Origin: Crossaster papposus
Taxonomy: Eukaryota > Echinodermata > Asteroidea > Velatida > Solasteridae
NCBI GenBank assembly: GCA_037893245.1
Contig: JBAIAA010000441.1
Span: 1,612,001-1,676,000, forward strand
Reading direction: 5' to 3'
Length of the DNA stretch: 64,000 nucleotides
How positions within the stretch are numbered: the first letter of the stretch is position 1; each line of letters starts with the position of its first letter. Made by a program: the position numbers and the translations under genes. Below, one piece after another: positions 26,551-37,400 of this stretch. The notes beneath the pieces are model-generated. The model saw nothing but the letters and a program-made list of their open reading frames with translations, did not search any database and was not told the DNA's origin.

Positions 26551-27351
26551 GTAAGTGTAAATTCGATTCGCCTTTACTGTTTAACTTCAGAGTTCATATA
26601 AGTATATTTCACGGTTTTGCCATATCTGGTCGATATACTGTCATCAGTGTATATGCGATTTTTCTTAGTTAGTTTAACTCTGCCTGAAAATCATTGGTTC
26701 CATATAAACCCTTACATTGTTGAAGTCAATTGCAGGGCTGCAATATTATATCTTTTGACTTAATGTCGTGCAAGACCAAACTCCACTTTAAACTACAGTG
26801 TTAATAAATGTTACCGAAATGTCAAGTACACTCATGGATCCTGTCTTGTAAAACGATTATAGTATGCATAAAAACGAATAGTAATTATTTCACTGATGTA
26901 AACCTGCTTTAAAGTTGTAACCGAAGCATTCATAACTCACCCAGTTGCGAGCGAAAGGAAGAAAGTGTAACTTTAAAAAGGAAAGAAGTTAACCTCCCGA
27001 GCCAGAAATAAACAACAACAACACTTCTGAGTATTACTGCTATCTCAAGCCTTGCTTCACTTAATCTTTCTGTTTTTGTGATTTCATTAGACGGCGGAGT
27101 TTTGCGTTTTTCTTGTACTGCGATTTCACAGATTTAACTTCTTTATACAATTATGTCATTAGAATTATATTAACAATCCAGAGGAAAGAAGAAAATATCC
27201 AGAAGAAAACGTTGAAACTTTATAATAATATATATACGTAAGATGAAGACAACGTGTTGAATCCTGTGCCATTTTCCCGATTTTTATTCCCTTTAAACAC
27301 ACAATTAAACTTTATCAAGGAATGTTTAACATCTCTTTTGTTTCTTTACAG

Positions 27352-27375
27352 GACCCACTAGACGCGGGGCCATCG
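27352..27375 (+). CDS. Candidate micro-exon, 24 nt (DPLDAGPS)
   Basis: Last unit of the array. Acceptor cttttgtttctttacag, donor gtaagtgtac. Phase 0 is open and would join directly to the phase-0 exon at 28436. Confidence 0.55.
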
Positions 27376-27984
27376 GTAAGTGTACATTCGATTCGCCTTC
27401 ACTGTTTAACTCCGGAGTTATTTAAGTATATTTCACGGTTTTGCCATATCTGATCGATATACTGTCATCAGTGTATATGAACTTTTTCTTCGTTAGTTTA
27501 AATCTGTCTGAAAATCATTGGTTCCATATAACTCTTACATTGTTGAAGTCTATTGCAGGGCTGCAACATTATTTGTTTTAACTTGATGTCGTGCAAGACA
27601 AAACTCCATTTTAAACTGCAGTGTTAATCAATTTTACCGAAATGTCAAGTACACTCATGGATCCTGTATAATTACTATAAGGAATATTTTCCCTCTTGAA
27701 ATTAGCCTACATGGTCAATTCTGTTTACGGGTAAGTAATAACCTTTAGAATGGCAGATAGGCCTACTGCCTGCAAAAGACTGGCTTTTGGAATAGTTATT
27801 AAAACACTGTGGTGGTAGTCCACTATCAAGTGACATGCAATCGAGTATCACCATAGGCTACGTGCAAGAAGTATTAGCTAACCAGACGTGTTGTCAAGAC
27901 GACTGTTTTTAAATATCTTTGAGATGCTGGTGTCATATGAAAATCAGACTCCTATAGAAATCAGACCTTTTTTTCCTATTATTG

Positions 27985-28090
27985 GTTAAACCCTCTCACG
28001 TGACAGATCACGCTCCTAATTATCTCTCCTTAATCATGCGCAATACTACCAATGAGTCTGGATTTCATGGAGTCTAAAATTCATGCTACC
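27985..28090. repeat. Interspersed repeat (copy 3 of 3, short)
   Basis: Homologous to 8107-8270 and 12030-12200 over the ccctctcacgtgac to atgagtctggatt part. Confidence 0.65.
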
Positions 28091-28296
28091 TCGGATTTGC
28101 AAAAAGGACCGCCTCGGTGTATTGAAAGGGAGGTATATATGGCATGTTGGTACCTAAAATAGCTCATCTCAAAGTTGTTATCGTAAATAATTCCAACGAT
28201 TGTGGCTTGATCATTGACGTATCGATTAAAAAAACAGCACAATTGTTAATATTATCATTATAAAGCTCTCATATAAACACAAATATATTGCCTATT

Positions 28297-28362
28297 TGGG
28301 AGCTCAGTCGGTAGAGCACCATAACTGCAATTCGGAGGTTACAGGTCTAAACCCCGTTCCAG
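28297..28362 (+). mobile_element. tRNA-like SINE head
   Basis: An A-box-like gggagctcagtcggtagagc and a degraded B-box-like acaggtctaaacccc with normal spacing. The anticodon arm is irregular and the B box is mutated, so a SINE relic is likelier than a working tRNA. Confidence 0.5.
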
Positions 28363-28435
28363 TCAATTTCTTTGCTGCACGTTTAAGAATGAATAAAAAA
28401 ACCCACATTTTGCAGTTCCTCGTTTTCGTTTTCAG

Positions 28436-28490
28436 GAAACAAGCTTTGCTATAACAGCGGAGAAATCTGTGAATTTACAATCATCTCCAG
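28436..28490 (+). CDS. Exon after the micro-exon array (linker)
   Basis: Acceptor gttttcag, donor gtacgt. 55 nt, entered in phase 0 and left in phase 1, reading ETSFAITAEKSVNLQSSP plus a split glycine. The entry phase equals that of all array micro-exons, and the exit phase matches the ZU5 exon. Confidence 0.7.
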
Positions 28491-31400
28491 GTACGTATAT
28501 CCACGGATAATATTTACCTATGCTGATTGGTATGCGTCGAATGTTGGTGGAATGTTCTATAGGGTGTCTCTAAAAAAAGTATACCAATTAAAAAATTTGT
28601 ATTATTGCAAAACTACTGAATATTATTTTTAGAAAAAGCCAAATGTCTGTGAAAACGGTAAAATGTTCTCTGTCCAATGGTATAAGGTTAATTATGTCAT
28701 TGCCATGAATGACTAAACAAACAAGACATTTATGAAATGTACAAAAATCAGCACTGAAATATTCAGTAGTTTTGCAATAATATGAATTTAAAAATGGGTA
28801 TACTTTTTTTTAGAGACACCATGTATGCAGCCTGTATTACGTTACAATGCAATGTCACAAATTTTAGAGGCAATTGTCAATTTTTGTACAATGTACGCGG
28901 CGAATTTTGAACATAAGGCCACTTAAATCACCAACAGAGTGATTTTACTTAGTGGTTTAATACACTTTTAAAGGGTGGTTCATCATTTATGCAAATGCGA
29001 ATGCGTTGCGAATTTGACGTCATAAAAAAACATTCGCTGCGAATTTCGCCGGTGCTGAAATGTGTTCAACTGTTGGCGATTTGGCAGCGCGAAAACTGAC
29101 GTCGTAAACCCCGGGTCGCCTTGGCTTTTTTGCGCAGAGTATGAACCGGGCTTAAAGGTAGGATACACCATTGGTAATTGCTCGATTTATCATGATTAGG
29201 TAGATTTGGGGGGTTGTATTTTATAGTAAATATCGTTTAACTGACCTGTCCGAAGTTTTACAATCATGGATGCCGAGAAAAACGAGAAAAACAGCGTTTG
29301 TTTTCAACCGGCGTTTGTTTTCAACCGGCGTCAAGCAGTTATTCTTATGTTATCTTTGTTTTTTCGCGATCGCCGGCCGGCGATTACGAATTTTTCTTTA
29401 TAAAATTCTACTTTTCGGAATAATTACAGGATATCTAGCGCAATTATTTTGCTGAATGCCTAGAATCGTTATTTACTTTCAAATGAGTAAGATATTTCCT
29501 AATAATTCGGTAGTAAATATTTTCGATATCTGCAAATGGTGTATACTACCTTTAACGTACATGCATCATGATTTGTATTACAGGCGGTTCGTCCGCTCTG
29601 CCAACTCTCCTGAAAAGGATCCTCGAGGAACACGACCAATTTGCCAAAGGGTGCAGCGAAGAGACGCTGAGGAAGAACACCTTCCAGTTGATGTACATTG
29701 CAATCGGTTACTTCGACCAGGAGGGTGGGAGCCTGTCCTTGAACGAGTACAAAGTTCACCTGTACATCCCCCGCCGGGCACTACCCAAAGGTCGACTGCA
29801 GCAGGTGTTCATCTACGTCAACCCCAACGCGCCGACAGTTGATGGGGTCGGTCCGTCGGACTGTGTCCTGTCGCTGATGATCCAGTGCGGCCCAACAGGT
29901 CTGAAGTTTCTGGACAGCGTGGTGCTGTCTTACCCACACTTTGCCCAGGAGGGGAGCGGGTGGAAGTTGAACGTACAATTGTGCAATGACGAAGGAGGCT
30001 CGCCAAAATCATGGAAGACTCTTGATGCAGACGACGACGGCATGCTGGTGTCTACCAAAGACCAGACCGTCGTACTCCTGATGAAGCATTTCACAGGGGC
30101 AGCTTTAGTTGGCGAACCATCCGAAACCAGCACCAAAATAATGGAGGCAGGAGTGTTTGGGAGCCCCTTTGATCCGTCTAAAAATCACTATCCTTTCCGG
30201 ATCCACCTCTGGAACGACGAACCAGTTGTAAAACAGGTAAACTCCCTGTTTCTTTGTTTTAAGGGTTGACACTTTTTATCTATATTTTTGGGGCACAATG
30301 CAAGCGTCGGGACTATTTTGGTATTTTTGTAAATGTAATATCGTAAATGTAAGGCTAAAAAGCCACTATAGCCAAAGGGCTACAGAAAAAATGAAAACAA
30401 AATCAGGAAAACTGAAAAAAGGAATTGATATTTCTCTTAGCGGTAGGATACACCATTGGTAATTGCTTCAACTATCAGGAATGGGTGGATTTTGGGGGTT
30501 GTATTTTGGGTGCCGAGACAAAAGCAAAAACAAAATTGTTTTAATACAATTCAATTTTTCGGAATAATTACAGGATATCTAGCACAATAATTTTGCTGGA
30601 TGCCTGGAATCATTATTTACTTTCAAATAACTACGATGTTTCTTAGTAATTTGGTAGTAATTGGTTTTCTCAATATGTGCAAAGGGTGTATCCTTCTTTA
30701 AAAAAAAAGCCAAATCATAAGAAGGGGGGAAATAACTACTGGGCAAATTGGTCCAAAGAGAGACAGGCCGTGAAAAAAACACAATTAGAGTATCTCTCTG
30801 TTCTATATCTCTACACAGCTAAAGTATATAGGTGAGAGGAAGCAGAGAGACTGGGTAAAGGAAAACTAACTGACATTATTATTCATTCATAAATACCGGA
30901 GACAATAACCATTCGTATTGGTCAAGAGCTCGACACGTCGGTATGTTTAAACGACCGGTAAAACATGGCCCACAAAGTTGTTAACGCATTTTCGGCGTTA
31001 GATTATATTTGGAGTCCTATGAAGTCTGGTTCGTGAACCTTTTATTTGTTGAAGTTTCACACGGCATGCGCAATTTTAGTCTATATATTAATAGTCCTCA
31101 ATTACTCTACAACACACAACACTTCATATCGATCATTAGGTGGAACGCACGCGTCATAATGACACTTGCGTGAGGTACATACCTATAGCTGGTTGAACCA
31201 AGATGGCGTGTGAGTGGGTGAAGTTGACAGGCCGGATGCAAGAGGTCCGACAACTCGGCGGTCAAATGCCGTATTATTTCCGTTTCCACCTGTTCTGGAT
31301 TGTTTTATTCCATTGCGATCGGCCAGCTCCTACTTTGAGACCAGTCAGGATTGACACCGGTAAAGTTATGCCTAGGAAAGGAATACAACCGATAGGTGAT

Positions 31401-34400
31401 ACTGACTTGCCACCTACACTATCATCTCAGGCTGTGACCCCTGGCAGTGCGACGTATCTTTCCGACACCAAAATAGAGCAGTTCGAAAGCTTTGTTCGCG
31501 AAGCTCTGATCGAAATACGACAAGGACAGGTGGAGTTACGTAATCGCATTTAACTGCTTGAATCAAACATCAATAAATCAATCTATTTCCAAACAAAAGC
31601 ATCGACGCACTCGAATCGAAGGTGAACGACTTTGATATGTTGGCAATGCGGATAGCCGAGTGTAAGAAAGCAATGGCAGAACACTGATAAACAAACTCGA
31701 GAGATTTTCCAGGAGAAATAACCTGCGGGTAATTGGTCTGAAGGGTGAAGATTGTCTGCTATTAGCCAAAAATGTCATCAGCGAGGAGTTCAACATGGTA
31801 GACGATAACCCTTTCGCTACCAGGATAAATAATGCACTGAATACCCTCAATACCAGTCCCCTTTGGACAAATTTCATTGTATATCGCCCTCATACTTCAG
31901 GGGAAGATGAGAAAGGAAAATTTGCCTGCCCATCAAATTTAACACAATATTTGAATAGGATGGACCCGCCAATCTGTGTACATGTATTAAGGAATTATTT
32001 TGGCAGAGCGGGATTCGAGCCTGCTACCTCCAGCTTACCGTACAGCACCACCGGCGCTCTCTTCCAACTGAGCTATCCTGTGCCCAATGTTGGCGGTCAA
32101 ACAGGTTGAAGTCCAGCCTTGCCGATTTGTTTGTGCACTCTCAAATTTAGGAACTAGTTAAAATGCTCCCCCCCGGTTCAGGGTTGTGTGAAATTGGGTG
32201 TGCAGGCAAACCGGCTAATTCTCCCACCTCTAACAACATTGCGTTGGGGGGGGGGGGGGGGGGGGGGGGGAAGGGCGTGGAACTTTGGTGCCAATGGAGC
32301 CCATGGTAGCGAAAGGCTTAAGCTTGAGAGAGCGCACCAGGACGGCCTAACAATTTACGGGAAGCCACAACATCTACAGATAAAGCTAAATTGATACCAG
32401 GACGAAATCAGGATACTGCAGCAGCAACGGCAAGCCCTGTCAAGTGACCCCTTCTATTGCGTCGAGGCAGTCACCATACTCAATCTTCATGAAAAGAGGA
32501 AGTGGTCATCGCAAGTCTCGGCAAGGTACAGGGATAGAAGGAAGTACCGCTTGGTGGGTGGTAAGTGGAGAGGCCCTGGAGGAGCCCCCTTATATCACCA
32601 ATCCGATAACATCAGCCTGCATGCTTCCATCTCTTAAATCTTGCTTCAGCTATGAATTGATTTTGTATCACAATTTTAAGAAATTGATTTTAAGAATAAA
32701 TAGTTTGGTGTTGTTTATTTTACGTTCTTGTTGCTATTTGATTACTCTTTTTTTTTGTCTGACGGGAATTTTTTTTTTATTAATTTGTCTATTATTTTTC
32801 TGTTTTTCTCATTCATTTTCTGTACTTGGTTTCCCCGAAACTTGGTTCAAAGAAAGTCCTCGTCGTTATGTCAACATGACCCGTTATGACCTTTATTCCT
32901 CTCGCGCGCTCTCTTAAACTTGGAGGAGGAGGAGCCGCCTTGTTCATCAGTAAGTCCCTGAAATACCATGTGCCTACTGACTTCATGCCGTCCTCGCCTG
33001 ACTATGAATGTGTTTTTGTTAAACTCTTATTTGTTGTTGTTTTGACTTTTTATGAAGAGAACAGAATGTGGTTGGCCTGTATTAAATAATTCCATCAGTA
33101 TAAAACCGACTGATGGGATTGAGCTTTAAAACCGAGTTAAATTTGAACATGGAGTAATTCATAGGCAGCGAATAAATACTGAACATTAGCCTGTAAAGTT
33201 TAATTTGCTTTATTTATGCTGCTCAGAAAGTAACAGAGATGGAAAACGAAACTGGCTCCAAGCGGTTGGACGTTTACCGATATCTAAAAGTGGGCAGATC
33301 AGGAGACGTACAAGCTGAAATCGAGAATATCAAGCCTGACTGGGAACTGAAAAACAAGGTAGTATACCCGCAGATCAGAGTATTATAGTTTGAGCCCTTT
33401 TCCTTGTCCGAAGTATAGCCTATGGCACCGAGTGAAATTATAAAAAGTCGAGGGACTACAATGCGGCAGCGTGCATTGAATGCAGGATGGCTGAACATAC
33501 TAATATCACTCGGTCGGGACTATAATTAAAATATTTCAAAATTGTAAGTGATGTACCTTTTTAATACAAGCTTGTTTTTAATTGCTTTTCCCGTTATTAT
33601 TTTTGTCTTTTCACAGGCTTTAATTTGATGTATATAAGTATATTTGTAGACATTTTAAGTTTCACGAACGTTAATGCGCATAAAGAGATTTTATGTCCGT
33701 TTTTCGAGGTTCACATCCGAGCTCACGTTAAAATCTCGTGAATTCTCTAACGCCCGAGACTGCCAACTCGCTCCAAGTAAAACGTTGCTGTGTACGTCAT
33801 TATCGAGTACGCTGCGCTGTGACTGTGGGGGTGCACTTATCCTATGTTTTGACGCATATTGTATTAACGAAACTCCGGATAAATAATAGAAACAAAAACT
33901 GTATGGTTAATAATGTATCAATTGAAGTTCTTAAAGTTAAAGGATCACAACGTTTATACACCATGTATCGCAGTTGGATTGAAATTATTCCTTTTTTAGA
34001 AGTACCCTTCAAAAAATGTTTGTTTGTTTGTTTGTTTGTAAAATAGAAACAGACAATATCAGTCGAAAGAATCTGGGAGTTTCCAATGGACTCGGTGACC
34101 TTCAACCTTGAGCGCCAAAATGTGAACGAGGATCCTTATTGTGAAAGTTTCATATCCCAGTGTGGCACCGGAACTGAAGTCAAATCAAGCAGAGACAGTT
34201 TTCGATTTACCATTATACCACCAAAGGTACGACTTGAGGGAGAAATTAGATTAAAAACTATAATGTTAACATGCATTCGGTGTACATTTGTAAAGCTTTT
34301 TTTGAACGGGGCCGTATCGTAAGTCGGACGTCTCATAAGTCCAAAATAATCTCGGAATTATGAGGCGTCGGACCTTTGGGGCGTCGGACCTGTAAGCCCT

Positions 34401-37400
34401 AATATTTAATTGCGGTGAAATGTTGTCGGACCTATGAGGTGTTGGGCTTACGAGCGGACCCTTTTTGAATGCTTCCATTATGTTTCCACTTCTTTCTATA
34501 TTAGGCACTTTACTTCGCAATTCAACTTCTCAGCGTTTAGATCCCACCACAATAGGGTTTTAGTCCACATGACACTTGCAATGTAATGCTTGATTGTGTA
34601 CACCTATACTTTGGCTTATGGACAATTAAGTCTGAAAGTGTAAAACATATGTCCCTCGTGCTGAAAAAAAGGGTATTATTTTATCATTTTTTTACAAAAC
34701 AGAACAGATCGACACAACAGTCAAACAAGCAGCGTCTGTGCAACAGGTGCCAAATGGTAAGTTTAACAGATTGGAGAGATATTGACTTGTGGCAAAATGG
34801 CTTCGACCTCGTTATAATGTCCTAGTCACATTTACGCCGATTGTAGAAAATGCGCCCGCCCGGCGAGGTTCTTGCATAAAATCGCACCGGGAAATCGGGG
34901 AAATCTTACATGCCGCACGGGCCGCCGCCAACTTTTAACGCACAGTTATAATTTTCCGATGGCCGGCAAACTTTTTTTCGACCCAACTAATCGCAAATTA
35001 ACCGCACGGGACCCGTAAGGGAGCCGTCCAATAGCCTAACGGCCACCCCAAATTAAGAGATCAGGAAAGGCTCGGGGTGGGGGGGGGGGGCACCTGGACC
35101 GTACGGTGTCCGGGGGTCCTCGTACGGGATACGTCCGGCCTCGTCTCGTTCACCTGGCGGGCTCCGCCCGGGCGAAAAACATCGACCGGGTGCCTCAAGG
35201 CCTCCGTACCGTGCCTGGACGATGTTCGTAGGGCCACCCTCACCACCCTGGCTCTCTATAGTTAATCTGGATGACCTCTTGCACATACAAATATTCATGA
35301 CGTAGGCTCATACTTGTTAAAATGCTCAGACACTGGACACCTGCCGGTACTCCGCCGGTTACCCGCCGGTTGGATAAGTGCGTCTTTCTTTACAGTGCAT
35401 AAAGTATTCGGAAGTCTGATAACCGTAAATATTAAGTTTAATTAATGAGCAGAAGCACCCAACCTCGTCCCCATTATTTTCAACCTCGTTTCCAATAGTA
35501 ATTGGAAACTGTTGCCCATTATCTTGATTCGAAACAACAACGGCGCGCCGTTGATATTTTGACAACGATGCGCGCACACGAATTTGAATATGCGATGTCA
35601 ATTATCACGTTCTCTTCACTTCAAAACAATCCCCACTTGTCCAGTATGCTTTTAGATTAATTATTTAATGTGATAATGAATACTGGCTGCTCTCACGCGC
35701 GACGAACTAAGTATAATTACTACAATCACTAATTTAAAAAAAAACAGGCACCCGACTATACCTAACTTGCATGCATATCCAAACCATCTTTCGAATAACA
35801 GGGTGAGAAACCAGGGCCCAATTTAACGGAATTGCTAAGCACACAAATTTGCCGAGCACCAAAAAGTCTTGCTCCGAAAAAACAGGTTACCAGCCAAAAC
35901 TATACGTGCTTTTTATGCTAAGCAAAAATAAGCTGACTACCAGTCACAAACAACATGAATTACAGGAACATTTGGTTGGTCACCCTGTGAGAAGAATGTT
36001 CACCATGCTGAGCAATTTTGTTTTGCTTATTAGCAGCTTCATGAAATTGGCGCCAGGTTTAGATATCATTATTTTGTGACTATTTAGTATACACTTACAT
36101 CAAAATTCTCTGTTAAAAATTCTCTGAGGAATATCAGTTTTTAGAAGGGTTTAAGACAAACTATCTTCCGTTTGTACACAAGTTGTATTTGTATTACGGT
36201 AAAAGATAAACTTTTGCAATGCATACTTGTATTTGCATAGCTATCGATCATGTTTATTGATACAACTGGACTGGACTTCTTGGATCCTAAACTTATTTAT
36301 TTTGTTTTGTTTCCAGGATGAAGCCCGCGAAATCTGCACTTCCTGTAAGGTGAATTAAGTCAGACATTTTGTTTCAGACGGTTTTGTCACCTTTCGCTAA
36401 ATATCTTTTGTTTTTCTCCTAATTATATCTGCTACAGTGTTCTATAACATATCGAATCTGTTTTCCTGAATTTGATACATTCTTGATAGTCTTAGACATA
36501 CCTAGAAGCAACAAAACACTGTAAACCCACCGAACATGAGCCCTTAAACGCGTGACAATTATGTATAAACTGTTTCAAAGGGCGTTTATTTATGAGCTCA
36601 AAAGTTAAACACTTTTAGAGTGTATATATTTACTGATAACGTATGTTGACTGATTATATTTTTAGGAGAAGATAAAGTATTCTCAAGTTCGCAAGGATCC
36701 ACAGTCTTCGGATGGTGATTATGGAGGCTTGTCAGAGGAGATGGAGGGAGCTCTCTGTCGACAACCAAACACGACCGGAGCGTTGGCGGAGCTAGCAGGT
36801 GTCGACCACAACTCCATAAAAACGGAGGATTCCGTAAAGATCTTCTTTGCAGGTCAAAGGGCGCAGGGCCTCAAAGACGGGACATCCATAAAGCGTCTGC
36901 TGGATTCGTCTCCTGAAATCGCCCAGCCCATTTCAAAGAAACTTCGAGTGACAGGTATATAGACAAAAATATCGGGTGAAAATGACATTTCTCCGACTCA
37001 CTTTATGGGTTATTTTTTAAATCTGGGAAAACGTCAAATTTTGACCTAGACAAAATTAGTGTCAGGGAAAATAAAAGCCTATAGTTATTGGTTCACCGGA
37101 ATTACAACATACATTATTGTTACATATGTTGTATAAAAGACTAATTATTGTTTTATTTGCTCTTGCTCTAGAAACTTTGCCTATAGAGGGCTCCATATCG
37201 ACGGATAGGCTAACCGTGAGTATTATGCTTGGCAGTTTCAACTGGTCAATATAAAAAGGAAACGTACAAGTACAACGTTTCATTTCGGTCAATCATTGCG
37301 GACGGACAATGATCAGTTGCGATGATTGTTTTTAGCTCTTTTAGGTAATCTGTCTCTTTTCTTGTTTTCCGGTATCTTTAACTTTATGATTTGTTTTCTT

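Larger units (their letters stand above)
1..28435 (+). other. Tandem array of micro-exon units (5' part of ZU5-Death gene)
   Basis: The region is built from diverged copies of one unit. A unit has an acceptor-side module (a stretch like gacgtaagatgaagacaaag, then gaatcctgtgccatt, then a pyrimidine tract tttgtttctttacag), a tiny exon, and a donor-side module (gtaagtgtacattcgattcg, then a tatctggtcgatatactgtc block). Candidate exons lie at 1589, 3272, 8925, 11120, 12675, 13757, 14188, 14980, 16156, 17227, 18952, 20910, 22195, 24198, 25487, 26533 and 27352. All are multiples of 3 long and open in phase 0, matching the phase-0 start of the exon at 28436. The sequence at position 1 is already inside a unit, so the array continues upstream. 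Seen: repeats, splice-like motifs, lengths. Inferred: that they are exons of the downstream gene. Confidence 0.65.

Noticed and set aside
28297..28362. Functional tRNA gene
   Set aside because: The B box is mutated and the acceptor stem does not pair; a SINE head is likelier.
32005..32080. Functional tRNA gene on minus strand
   Set aside because: Spacing between the boxes leaves an anticodon arm that does not fold normally; sits among retroelement remnants.
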